Source: Candidatus Fermentibacterota bacterium (GTDB taxonomy: Bacteria > JAFGKV01). From it: a stretch of DNA of 28,115 nt. How positions within the stretch are numbered: position 1 is the first letter of the stretch; every line of letters begins with the position of its first letter. The stretch lies in the NCBI GenBank assembly GCA_030620115.1, contig JAUXFG010000040.1, forward strand, positions 1 through 28,115. Direction: 5' to 3'. Positions 8,769-16,689 of the stretch are shown piece after piece. Below the pieces are notes generated by a model that saw nothing but the letters and a program-made list of their open reading frames with translations, was not told where the DNA came from and made no database searches. Both the position numbers and the translations under genes were made by a program.

Positions 8769-8850
8769 ACCGGCCTGCCACGGCGGAGCCTTGGCGTAGA
8801 CGGGAGGCGTAGTCCAAAGAGGAAAAACAGAAGATTGACGAGGAGATGAC

Positions 8851-10131
8851 ATGACGACAGTAGACCAAAGGTTGGCCTCACGCGCCAAAGAAAGGAGCCC
8901 CTCTCCAATCCGGGAGCTCATGCCCTACCTTTCCATACCCGGCATGATCTCGCTGGGCGGTGGATACCCCAACCCGGAGACCTTCGTGTTTCGGAAACTG
9001 GGCATATCGTTCAAGAGCGGGAGAACGCAGCAGATCTCCGGGGCGGATGCCATAGCCGCATCGCAGTATGGGCCAACATCGGCACACCGGGAGCTTGGAC
9101 CCACTCTCCTGCAATGGCATAAGCACAAGGATGGCGTCACCCTCTCTGAACAGGAACTTTTAGTGCTGAATGGGAGCCAGGAAGGGCTCTTCATTATGGC
9201 ATATCTCTTCCTGGAGCAGGACGATTGCGTCGTGGTGAGTGATCCGGTTTATCCAGGGGCATCCGGTGCGGTTTCGGCCTTCTGTCGCAACTTCATTGCG
9301 GCGCCACTGGATGCACACGGGATGGATACGGCCCGGTTGGAAAAACGATTGAGGGAGCTGCAGGCGCGGGGGGACAAACTCCCGAAGTTCGTGTATACCG
9401 TGCCGTCCGGGCACAATCCCGGTGGGGTCACGATGTCACTGGAGAGAAGGAAACATCTGCTTACCCTTGCAGAACTCCATGACTTTCTCATCCTGGAAGA
9501 CGATCCCTATCAGCTTGTTCAGCTCGAAGATGAGGAGACGCTCCCGACGCTACAGGCGCTTGAGGGGGAGCCCCGGCGTGTGATACGGCTTGATTCATTC
9601 TCCAAAATCTTTGCGCCAGGTCTCCGATTGGGGTATGCCACCGCTCATGCGGATATCATCCGGCAGTTTGTGCTCTTCAAGCAATACGCAAACCTCCATA
9701 CCAGCATGCTCGTGCAGGCGATGCTTCATTCGTATCTGAAGGAACATGGATTCGACGAGTTCCGGGCGGAGATCAAGGCGAACTGCTTGCTTTACCGGAA
9801 TAATCGTGATGCCATGGTGGAGGCGGCAAGAGCGTATCTGCCGCCGGAAGTCACGTTTAACATTCCAGGACACGGCATGTTTATCTGGTTTATTCTCCCC
9901 AGTGGCTTCGATGCTGAACGCATGATCCGGCAGGATAGCGAGGCGCTCAAGGTACTGCTCGTGCCCGGCGCCGCATTCGCCATTGACACTGATCTAAAAA
10001 ACTGTATGCGCGCGAGCTTCAGCATGGTGGAGGACGAGACGATACGCGAAGGAATGCGCCGTTTCGCGCAGATGATTTCTCGTGAAGGCGAACGAATAGA
10101 AGGGGAGAGATTAGAGGGGGAGAAATCGTGA
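8851..10131 (+). CDS. PLP-dependent class I/II aminotransferase (LysN/KatII-like)
   Basis: A 426-residue fold-type I aminotransferase. It opens with the N-terminal block of the 2-aminoadipate/aromatic aminotransferase group (LSIPGMISLGGGYPNPETF) and has the substrate-carboxylate loop VPSGHNPGG, the ILEDDPY aspartate that contacts the pyridine nitrogen, and the Schiff-base lysine K252 in SFSKIFAPGLRLG. These proteins move amino groups between amino acids and 2-oxo acids in the cytoplasm. The exact substrate (2-aminoadipate, branched-chain or aromatic) cannot be read from sequence. GAGGAG precedes the ATG. The stop overlaps the GTG of the next gene (GTGA), suggesting translational coupling. The C-terminus carries a short Glu/Arg repeat (EGERIEGERLEGEKS). 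Confidence 0.95.
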   Translation: MTTVDQRLASRAKERSPSPIRELMPYLSIPGMISLGGGYPNPETFVFRKLGISFKSGRTQQISGADAIAASQYGPTSAHRELGPTLLQWHKHKDGVTLSEQELLVLNGSQEGLFIMAYLFLEQDDCVVVSDPVYPGASGAVSAFCRNFIAAPLDAHGMDTARLEKRLRELQARGDKLPKFVYTVPSGHNPGGVTMSLERRKHLLTLAELHDFLILEDDPYQLVQLEDEETLPTLQALEGEPRRVIRLDSFSKIFAPGLRLGYATAHADIIRQFVLFKQYANLHTSMLVQAMLHSYLKEHGFDEFRAEIKANCLLYRNNRDAMVEAARAYLPPEVTFNIPGHGMFIWFILPSGFDAERMIRQDSEALKVLLVPGAAFAIDTDLKNCMRASFSMVEDETIREGMRRFAQMISREGERIEGERLEGEKS

Positions 10132-11453
10132 TTCGAGGTCTTGTTTCCATCCTCCTTGTGTGTCTCACATCTGCGTCCTTGTCCCGGCAACCTCTCTCCG
10201 TTGATGTAGTGACGTTCAAGGCGGAAAGCGGCAACACACTCGTGGAGGTTTTTCTCAAGCTCTCCACGGACAGCCTCGGCACGATTTCGACGCCGGAAGG
10301 AAAACGCATCGTGGTCGCCTTCTCGGTGACGGTCGAGGATTCAAGCGGCGTGGCACAACTGTCAGACAGGTGGGAACGGCAGCTGACCGAGCCGCCAAGA
10401 GCTGACCACGAAGGCCAAGTCTATTTCATCGACAGCTCAACTCTCGAGCTCCCCCCGGGACAATACACCCTGCTGGTCTCGGCGGAGGATCGTGCAACCC
10501 ACAGAGTGCACCAAGTTCGAAAAACAAGGCTCGTCCCTTCCTACAATGCTCCCGGGTTGCAGGTTTCGGATATCCTTCTTTCCGGCACCATAACTAAGGC
10601 GGATACCGAGGGGCAGTTCGTACGCTCAGGATACAAGATCACCCCGAACCCGGACAGGATATTCGGCGCAAGGAGCCGCACCTTCTTCGTGTACCAGGAG
10701 ATCTATCACCTATCGTCCGGCGCAGGGCTCCAGGATAGTCTCAGCGTGTCATACCGGCTGAAGGATGAGTTTGGCCGGGAGGTACGGTCATACGCCCCCA
10801 GTGGGGGACGGAGGACAGGGGACACCATGGTGAATGTGGCCGGCCTCAGCATCGCGGGGTTATCTCCGGGACGATATGTACTTGAGATCGGGGTACAAGA
10901 CAAGAGGAGCGGCCTCAGAACAAGCTCTCGCATCGGCTTCGAGGTCGTGCCGCCCAGATCCCTCCAAATCGAGGAAGAGTTGTCGATGGAGGATATTCAG
11001 AAGAGTCTGGATCTGCTGTTGCATCTCGCCTCATCACGAGAGCGCTCCCTTCTCGAGAGTCTCGACGAGCAGGGCAAGAAGAATTTCGTGCGACGATTCT
11101 GGATGGATCGAGATACCGACCACTCAACGCCCGGCAATCCATACAGAGTAGAAATGATACGGAGATATGATTACGCCAGCGAGCACTTCTCAGGGCATTC
11201 CCCCGGCTGGTTGAGCGACAGAGGAAGGGTCTATATTATCTACGGCCCCCCGCGAGAGATCCAGAGAAACGTGTCGAATCCCGGGACGCGTGACTATGAG
11301 ATATGGATCTACGCCCTGGAAGGAGAAACAGAATTCGTATTCGTAGACGAGCACGGGTATGGAGAGTACCGCCTGGTTCACTCCAATGCCAGGGGCGAGA
11401 TCGAGAATCCACAGTGGGAGCAGCTCGTCCGACAAATCAGCAGAGATCGCTAA
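10128..11453 (+). CDS. GWxTD domain-containing protein, probably exported
   Basis: 441 residues, starting at a GTG that overlaps the upstream stop and has AGGGGGAG ahead of it. A hydrophobic N-terminus (about 1-20) looks like a signal peptide. The middle (about 20-280) has repeated beta-sandwich character (PPGQYTLLVSAED, SPGRYVLEIGVQD). The C-terminal third matches the GWxTD domain: a helical stretch with FVRRFWMDRD, then PGWLSDRGRVYIIYGPP, with Ser in place of the usual Thr, then a beta-rich end. The domain is known from Bacteroidetes, Acidobacteria and candidate phyla and has no established biochemical role. Coupling to the aminotransferase is therefore interesting but unexplained. The stop overlaps the convergent fabH stop. 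Confidence 0.88.
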   Translation: MIRGLVSILLVCLTSASLSRQPLSVDVVTFKAESGNTLVEVFLKLSTDSLGTISTPEGKRIVVAFSVTVEDSSGVAQLSDRWERQLTEPPRADHEGQVYFIDSSTLELPPGQYTLLVSAEDRATHRVHQVRKTRLVPSYNAPGLQVSDILLSGTITKADTEGQFVRSGYKITPNPDRIFGARSRTFFVYQEIYHLSSGAGLQDSLSVSYRLKDEFGREVRSYAPSGGRRTGDTMVNVAGLSIAGLSPGRYVLEIGVQDKRSGLRTSSRIGFEVVPPRSLQIEEELSMEDIQKSLDLLLHLASSRERSLLESLDEQGKKNFVRRFWMDRDTDHSTPGNPYRVEMIRRYDYASEHFSGHSPGWLSDRGRVYIIYGPPREIQRNVSNPGTRDYEIWIYALEGETEFVFVDEHGYGEYRLVHSNARGEIENPQWEQLVRQISRDR

Positions 11454-12484
11454 CCTACCGGTGAGAAGTGGGGGCTACAACCCCATTTGATCAAGATAGC
11501 TCCCCATGTATAGCCCCCGCCAAATGCGGTGAGGACAATGAGATCGCCCCTCTTGATCCGGCCCTCCGCCGCTGCCTCGTGGACCCCTATGGGGATGGTG
11601 GCGGAGGTAGTGTTTCCATATCTGTCGATGTTGATGAGCACTTTCTCTCTGGGGATCTTTAATCTCTTGGCCACCGCTTCGATGATCCTCAGGTTCGCCT
11701 GGTGAGGCACCAGGAGCGTGACGTCATCAATCGTATAGCCGTTCTTCTCCAGCACCTCTGTGGTGGCTTGGGCCATATATGCGGCAGCAACCTTGAAGAC
11801 CTGGCGCCCCTCCTGGTGAAGGAAGTGCATGCCTGCGTCAACGGTGTCATGGCTTGGTGGGTTCAGGCTTCCTCCTCCCAACATGTAGAGGTACTGACCA
11901 CCGGAACCATCGACATGCAGCACCGCATCTATGATACCCTGCCTATCATCCGGAATCGGCTCAAGAAGGAAGGTGCCGCAGCCGTCCCCGAATAGAACGC
12001 AGTGATCCCGATTCGTCCAATCCGTGACTGACGTCAGCACGTCGACACCAACGATCGCCGCATTATCCACTGTTCCGCTGGCCACTGCTTGATAGCCCGT
12101 CACCAACCCATTGAGGAATCCGGAGCAGGCAGCAGAGAGATCATAACCCCAGGCATTCTTGGCCCCGATCTTCTCTTGCAACACACATGCGGTGGCGGGG
12201 AAAAACATATCCGGGGTGATCGTGGTAACGATGATGAGTTCAAGCTCCTCGGGTTTCATGCCCCGCTGGTCCAACGCGCGCAGCACCGCGGGCTTCGCCA
12301 ACTCCGAGGCGGGTGTCCCGGGGGTTGCGACGTGTCGCTCTATGACGCCGGTCCTGGTGCGAATCCACTCATCCGTGGTATCCACCATGGTTTCCAGTTC
12401 CTGATTGGTCAGTACTCGATCAGGAACAGACATGCCCGTAGCAGTAATCCCAACATTTCGAATAATCGAACCTGGCTTTATCAA
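11450..12484 (-). CDS. fabH: 3-oxoacyl-[acyl-carrier-protein] synthase III (FabH)
   Basis: FabH condenses an acyl-CoA with malonyl-ACP to start fatty acid synthesis in the cytoplasm. The full thiolase-like fold is present in 344 residues, with the triad Cys120 (LSAACSGFLNG), His261 (LLVPHQANLRIIE) and Asn291 (DRYGNTTSATIP), plus GVIERH near the N-terminus and GGGYTWGAILIKW near the C-terminus. The tail is about 12 residues longer than usual. The best start is a TTG at 12484 with GGAGGG about 8 bases upstream; the nearby ATG is out of frame. It is not beside other fab genes. A cluster of three GCAT/ATGC palindromes lies 70-110 bp upstream of the start. Confidence 0.97.
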   Translation of the reverse strand: MIKPGSIIRNVGITATGMSVPDRVLTNQELETMVDTTDEWIRTRTGVIERHVATPGTPASELAKPAVLRALDQRGMKPEELELIIVTTITPDMFFPATACVLQEKIGAKNAWGYDLSAACSGFLNGLVTGYQAVASGTVDNAAIVGVDVLTSVTDWTNRDHCVLFGDGCGTFLLEPIPDDRQGIIDAVLHVDGSGGQYLYMLGGGSLNPPSHDTVDAGMHFLHQEGRQVFKVAAAYMAQATTEVLEKNGYTIDDVTLLVPHQANLRIIEAVAKRLKIPREKVLINIDRYGNTTSATIPIGVHEAAAEGRIKRGDLIVLTAFGGGYTWGAILIKWGCSPHFSPVG

Positions 12485-12552
12485 AACTCATCCCTCCTCT
12501 GAACGCGACGAGCCTGTCGAGGGTATCAGTATGATGAGTGAAGGTTGAACCT

Positions 12553-12612
12553 CATTCCCCGCCGGGAATGGGCATTCATGCGCCGGCATTCATGCCAACT
12601 GCATGAATGCCC
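12553..12612. promoter_or_regulatory. Palindrome cluster between divergent fabH and coiled-coil gene
   Basis: Three copies of a GCAT-N2-ATGC palindrome are centred near 12576, 12590 and 12605, spaced 14 and 15 bp apart. The middle copy is the fullest (GGCATTCATGCC, 12585-12596). The outer two also pair with each other over 12 bases (12570-12581 with 12601-12612). A separate CATTCCC/GGGAATG hairpin (12553-12570) adjoins. The position between divergent genes suggests operators; an RNA hairpin in the fabH leader is the alternative. Confidence 0.5.
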
Positions 12613-12742
12613 TCCTGCACTGTGGGCCCGCACATCTCTGTTGGTGTAGTGCTCTGGGCTATCCAGTGAGGATTACGCATCAAACTCGGACGAGGTTAGT
12701 CTCTGAGCAGAGCAAGTCAATGCTTTTGCGTGCTGCGCCATG

Positions 12743-12771
12743 TTGACACCTCGGAACCCGGTGGGTAACAT
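12743..12771 (+). promoter_or_regulatory. Sigma-70-type promoter for the coiled-coil/M6 operon
   Basis: TTGACA (12743-12748), a 17-bp spacer and TAACAT (12766-12771) give a perfect -35 and a 4/6 -10 box. Transcription would start near 12778, leaving a leader of about 64 bases before the ATG at 12842. Confidence 0.6.
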
Positions 12772-12841
12772 CGGCATGCTTAGAAACCAGGAATGGTCTA
12801 TCGCACGGAGAATTGGAACCAGATATCAAGGAGGACGACTG

Positions 12842-13276
12842 ATGTCATTCTGGGACGAGGTACGCAAGGGTCTTGAGGAAGGCGCCCAAGCGCTGAAAAA
12901 GGGCGCGGAAGTGGTGGCGGAGAAGACAGAGGAAGCAGCAAAGGTGGCAAAACTCCGTTATGACATCCACGCGCAACGCCAGAGTATCAAGAAGATCTTC
13001 ACGGAGCTGGGCGGGCACGTGTTCGAGTTGGCCGAACAGGGTCACGCCACCGTATGGGACGATGAGCAAGTAAGCGCTCACCTTGCCGCGGTTCGTGAAG
13101 CCCGTCAGAAGATCAGCGAACTCGAGAAAGAGATGGCGGCAGTATCCACGAAGGGTTCCAAGAAAGAAGCCGGGGAATCGGCGGCAGAATCTGAGGGATC
13201 TGCTGAGACGGTCGAGGTTGTTGCCGAAGAACCAGTAGTCGAAGAGGAGCCACCGAAGAAGAGAACACGCAAGTAA
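12842..13276 (+). CDS. Small charged coiled-coil protein, function unknown
   Basis: 144 residues. The ATG at 12842 is chosen because AAGGAGG (12828-12834) sits 7 bases upstream; the longer in-frame version from 12740 would begin ahead of the promoter. The N-terminal part is a helix rich in Ala, Lys and Glu (LEEGAQALKKGAEVVAEKTE), followed by a coiled-coil region and an acidic tail ending in a Lys/Arg patch. There is no signal peptide or membrane segment. The N-terminal half resembles phasin- or YtxH-like amphipathic helices, but only in composition. It heads the run of genes that includes the M6 protease. Confidence 0.75.
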   Translation: MSFWDEVRKGLEEGAQALKKGAEVVAEKTEEAAKVAKLRYDIHAQRQSIKKIFTELGGHVFELAEQGHATVWDDEQVSAHLAAVREARQKISELEKEMAAVSTKGSKKEAGESAAESEGSAETVEVVAEEPVVEEEPPKKRTRK

Positions 13277-13312
13277 CCTGATTCCCCCACCCGGTAAGGC
13301 ATAGGACGAGCA

Positions 13313-15013
13313 ATGCGAGCTGTCACGATTTCGGTTTTGCTGCTCACCCTGCTCATGTGGGAACGTGCGATAGCCGTCCCCGCGTGCCCAGATGTGTGGC
13401 AAGATATTCCCGTACCCAATGGCAGCATTTCGGCGACTCTGCAAGGCGACGAGCGCGGATACTCGTGGATCGCAAGAGATGGCCATGCCCTCTCCATGGT
13501 CATCCCTTCCGCTGCCGACCATATGCGACCACATTCGTACGCACGCGCACCTGGTGTGCCCGCCGTAGGAACGGCCCTGGTCTACGTGGTAGCGGTATCG
13601 TTCCCGGACGTGGAGGGAGACGGCACGGTGGCGGATCTTCTGGCTGAGCTGGATGAGAGCGTCGGTGTCTACTACGAGACCATTTCGCGTGGTCAGCTCC
13701 TGCTCGATTTTCGAGCGCTCCACTCCGAATGGATTCCCGTGAACCAAAACCTCTCGTACTACGGTGCGGACGGGACCGGGGTTGACAATGCCAACGGGCC
13801 CATTTTCGAGCTTGCCCGTGAAGCATTGGTGGGCGTCGATCCATACGTTGACTTCTCTACGTTGGATCTCGATGGCAATCAAGAACTTGATGCCGGAGAG
13901 CTGCATCTCCTGGTGGTCCACTCCGGGGATGATCAAGCCTTCACCGGCATAAGCAGCGACATCTGGTCTCATCGATGGTGGATCTATGGCGAAACGTCAG
14001 GGTACTCCGATACCTTTCTTGACGGCATTCGCGTTTCCGAGCCCCAGATCTGGGGAAATGAGACCTCCCCCGGATATGCTCTGGTCGCACGACATGACCG
14101 TCTGGGCGTCATGTGTCATGAACTCCTGCACTGCTTCGGCGCACCTGATCTCTACGATGTGGGCGGCAATCCTCAAACGCCTGTGGGTCCGTGGTCCCTC
14201 ATGGACATTGGCGTGTGGCTTGGGACTCCTTCCGGCACCGCCCCCTGCAGGCCAGGAAGCTATCTGGAATGGGATGTGGATGCCGATCCAAGCAATGGTG
14301 TCTCGGGATGGATCGAGGCAAAGAAGGCCTATGATGGGGAACACTTGATATCACGGCTTGGAGGTGAGACAGGAGTCGAGCTGCTCCAGATCTCAACGCC
14401 GATATCTTCCGAATACTTCCTGGTGGAGAACCGGCAGCAGAACGGAATTGACTGCGGGTTGATTGAAGCCGGCATTCTCATCTACCACATCGATGAATCT
14501 CAGCCTGTGAACAACGATGAATCCAATCCACCGTACCGTGTTTGGTTGGAAGACCCCGGGCGCCGAGCGCAGAAGCGTGGAGCTGCCTACTCCGCCGACG
14601 ATGGCCCGGATCAAGCCGCTTTTACGCCGGCAACGGAGCCGTCTTCAGACTCAAACCGAGGAGAACCCACCAACATCGCCATCACGAGCATCGGGCTCGA
14701 AGGAGAGGAGATGACCTTCCTTCTCGCTGGAGCTGGGGGTACTCAGCCTGGAGAGTTCTTCCTCGCATGGCCGGTGCCGATCACTCCTGGCGCCCCGCTG
14801 ACCGCATTGTTGCCCGAAATCGGTGGACAGCAAGGAGTTCTGTCACTGTATAATCTCGGGGGGAGGCGAGTGGCGGCGCGGAATGTGATTGCGGGGTCAT
14901 ACTCATATCGCCTGGATCTGCCCCACGGGTTGAGTGCCGGAGCGTACGCTCTTGTGTACAAGTCCAGCGCGACGTCGTATTCCCTTCCCCTCGTGGTAGC
15001 CCCTGAACCTTGA
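13313..15013 (+). CDS. Secreted M6-family zinc metalloprotease with C-terminal FlgD/Por-like domain
   Basis: 566 residues. A signal peptide (about 1-21, ending near AIAVPA) precedes a propeptide-like region. The catalytic site reads HELLHCFGAPDLYD: zinc ligands His269 and His273, general base Glu270 and the downstream GxPDLYD of immune inhibitor A-type enzymes. The stretch PVGPWSLMDIGVW is also typical of M6. The last 75 residues (LLPEIGGQQGVLSLYNLGGRRV onward, in short pieces) resemble the beta-sandwich found at the end of proteins sorted to the surface in FCB bacteria, though a type IX sorting function is only inferred. The stop overlaps the next gene's TTG start. It probably degrades extracellular protein. 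Confidence 0.92.
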   Translation: MRAVTISVLLLTLLMWERAIAVPACPDVWQDIPVPNGSISATLQGDERGYSWIARDGHALSMVIPSAADHMRPHSYARAPGVPAVGTALVYVVAVSFPDVEGDGTVADLLAELDESVGVYYETISRGQLLLDFRALHSEWIPVNQNLSYYGADGTGVDNANGPIFELAREALVGVDPYVDFSTLDLDGNQELDAGELHLLVVHSGDDQAFTGISSDIWSHRWWIYGETSGYSDTFLDGIRVSEPQIWGNETSPGYALVARHDRLGVMCHELLHCFGAPDLYDVGGNPQTPVGPWSLMDIGVWLGTPSGTAPCRPGSYLEWDVDADPSNGVSGWIEAKKAYDGEHLISRLGGETGVELLQISTPISSEYFLVENRQQNGIDCGLIEAGILIYHIDESQPVNNDESNPPYRVWLEDPGRRAQKRGAAYSADDGPDQAAFTPATEPSSDSNRGEPTNIAITSIGLEGEEMTFLLAGAGGTQPGEFFLAWPVPITPGAPLTALLPEIGGQQGVLSLYNLGGRRVAARNVIAGSYSYRLDLPHGLSAGAYALVYKSSATSYSLPLVVAPEP

Positions 15014-15780
15014 TCGCCTCTTCTCCTGATTGGTTCATCATCCTGGGCTCCGGCACGGGCATTGTGACTCCGCGCCGCGCCGCACCGGCAGTTCTCATCG
15101 GGAGCGAGAAGTTTCTTGTCTTGGTGGACTGTGGTCCCGGCTGCCTTCTTCGCTTGAGTCAAACAGGCCTCGATGTCACCAAAATTGCGGCTGTTCTTTT
15201 CTCGCATTTTCATGTGGACCATTGCGCTGACCTGGCGCCACTCCTTTTCGCGCGCCGAGTACCCGAACTACCACGTGCCGAACAACCACTGGTGCTGGCA
15301 GGATTGGGCATGACAAATCATTACGCGGCCCTCCAAGGCCTACACGGCCAATGGGTCGAACCCCTGGAGGGTCCCCCAACGCTCATCGAGCTTCAAGAGG
15401 CCTGTTTCGATTTCGGGCCATGGCAGATCGAATGGACGCGCACGACCCATACTCCATCGAGTGTGGCGTATCGATTCGAGACTTCGTCCGGGCATTCACT
15501 AGTCATTTCCGGCGATACGGGCCCGAGTATAGCCCTGGAACAGCTTGCAAGGGATGTTGATACTCTTGTGCTGGAATGCGCATTCCCTGATCCATCCCCC
15601 TATCCCACGCATCTCTCCCCCACCACGGCCGGAGAGCTGGCGACCGCGGCAGGCTGCAAACGCCTGGTCCTCACCCACTTCTATCCCAGGATCGAGAGTT
15701 CGGATATCCTCCAGGGAATAAACAAGAGCTACCGCGGCCCCGTCATCTTGGCTGAGGATCTCTTGACGCTGGGCTGGTAG
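15010..15780 (+). CDS. Metallo-beta-lactamase-fold hydrolase (RNase Z-like)
   Basis: 256 residues, starting at TTG (TTGA overlap with the M6 stop). It carries the binuclear metal motif SHFHVDHCADL (His66, His68, Asp70, His71), a second motif around ISGDTGPS and a late histidine in VLTHFYPR. The LGSGTG opening and the general layout fit the RNase Z/arylsulfatase-like branch. No RNase Z exosite arm is evident, so tRNA 3' processing is unlikely and a small-molecule or phosphodiester hydrolase is possible. Tight coupling to a secreted protease and an HprK-like kinase may reflect a shared pathway or simple packing. It is predicted to be cytoplasmic. Confidence 0.93.
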   Translation: MIASSPDWFIILGSGTGIVTPRRAAPAVLIGSEKFLVLVDCGPGCLLRLSQTGLDVTKIAAVLFSHFHVDHCADLAPLLFARRVPELPRAEQPLVLAGLGMTNHYAALQGLHGQWVEPLEGPPTLIELQEACFDFGPWQIEWTRTTHTPSSVAYRFETSSGHSLVISGDTGPSIALEQLARDVDTLVLECAFPDPSPYPTHLSPTTAGELATAAGCKRLVLTHFYPRIESSDILQGINKSYRGPVILAEDLLTLGW

Positions 15781-15806
15781 GTGCGGGCGGAGAAAAGAGA
15801 CTGTTC

Positions 15807-16613
15807 ATGACGACATTCAGATTGAAGATCGCGGATCATCCCGTGGAATTTCGACTGCCTTCGGACAAACTCCTCGAATCCATGCAAGATCGATACGGTG
15901 GATTCCTCACTACGGAGAAGCCCTCAACCGTGTTCGATGTTTCTTTCTCCGAACACGCCGCGGCGCCAGTAGACATCGGAGTTATCGAGGCCTTTTTTGG
16001 CGGAAAAGATGTTCGGTACTGCCGGAATGATCTCTTGGTGACCATGGATGAGGAACTGCGCGAGGGCAAGGTCCGCATGCGTGAGAATCTTCTTACGCTC
16101 GATGCACTGCTTCGGATCTTCTATTCGATACTCCTCATACGTACCGGCGGCCTGCTCCTTCACGCTGCATCCGTCGGACTGGATGGTGCGGGCGCGCTTT
16201 TCATTGGAAAACCTGAACGTGGCAAGTCCGAGCTCTCCGAGATGGTGCAGGGCGAGCACCTCACCGACGAGCTTTCGCCCGTTCGTCCTTCCGATCACAA
16301 TTTTCTGGTGTACGGAAGCCCATTCTGGGGTCTGTTCGCCACCGGAGGGATCAACGCAGGGCTTCCTGCAAAAGCCGCCCTCTTTCTTTTCAGGGATAGG
16401 AAGACGCGAATCGAGCCCGCAGCCAGGCGTGTACTCCTGCAATCGCTTCTGCGCTGTGTGCTCAACTTCTCAAAGGAATCAGGCGTGGCGGAACGTGTTG
16501 TACAGAACTGCGTGGCATTCCTTGAAGCCGTACCTTCAGCACGACTTCTCACGCCGCCGGCCCCGGAGCTATGGCCATTGGTGAGAGCATTCATCGACAG
16601 ACAGGAAACCTAG
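15807..16613 (+). CDS. HprK-like P-loop kinase-related protein
   Basis: 268 residues. The C-terminal two thirds match the HPr kinase/PEPCK-like fold: LLLHAASV, a Walker A loop FIGKPERGKSELSE (Gly134 to Ser141) and a Walker B-like HLTDELSPV. Classical HprK is about 310 residues with a different N-terminal domain. Here the first 110 residues form a separate module of the kind seen in HprK-related kinases of uncultivated bacteria. No HPr or PTS gene is nearby, so its substrate is probably another protein or small molecule. The start is 26 bases after the hydrolase stop with AAAAGAG upstream. It is last in the operon and converges on the signalling operon. Confidence 0.8.
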   Translation: MTTFRLKIADHPVEFRLPSDKLLESMQDRYGGFLTTEKPSTVFDVSFSEHAAAPVDIGVIEAFFGGKDVRYCRNDLLVTMDEELREGKVRMRENLLTLDALLRIFYSILLIRTGGLLLHAASVGLDGAGALFIGKPERGKSELSEMVQGEHLTDELSPVRPSDHNFLVYGSPFWGLFATGGINAGLPAKAALFLFRDRKTRIEPAARRVLLQSLLRCVLNFSKESGVAERVVQNCVAFLEAVPSARLLTPPAPELWPLVRAFIDRQET

Positions 16614-16622
16614 CCCGGGCTC

Positions 16623-16689
16623 GACGAAACTCCCGACGAGGTTCCCGATGAAGTTCGAGACAAAGTTCGAGACAAAGTTTCAGGTCAGG
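16623..16689 (+). repeat. 12-bp minisatellite, five units, copy 1
   Basis: Five consecutive 12-base units run from 16623 to 16682: GACGAAACTCCC, GACGAGGTTCCC, GATGAAGTTCGA, GACAAAGTTCGA and GACAAAGTTTCA, followed by GGTCAGG. It fills the gap between the HprK-like gene and the convergent hybrid kinase and touches the kinase stop codon. The same motif, including the GGTCAG tail, occurs inverted at 21922-21976. Confidence 0.85.

Larger units (their letters stand above)
7526..8850. other. 1.3-kb region without a supportable gene
   Basis: Frames here are short, mutually overlapping and lack family motifs or good ribosome sites. The region holds a C-rich/G-rich hairpin repeat (7771-7804), two minus-strand stretches that would encode single hydrophobic helices in different frames (8192-8284 and 8311-8433), a diverged direct repeat about 200 bp apart (8460-8524 and 8660-8727), and a 32-bp perfect palindrome (8737-8768). 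It probably contains the promoters for parB (-) and the aminotransferase (+), but I cannot point to clear -35/-10 boxes. Confidence 0.6.

Noticed and set aside
7526-8850. A decayed parA upstream of parB
   Set aside because: No Walker-type ATPase motif was found in any minus-strand frame.
12845-13972. A 375-codon open frame on the minus strand
   Set aside because: It is antisense to the coiled-coil gene and the M6 protease start, both of which have good ribosome sites.
16623-16682. Short regular repeats as a CRISPR array
   Set aside because: The units are contiguous 12-mers without spacers and no cas gene is near.
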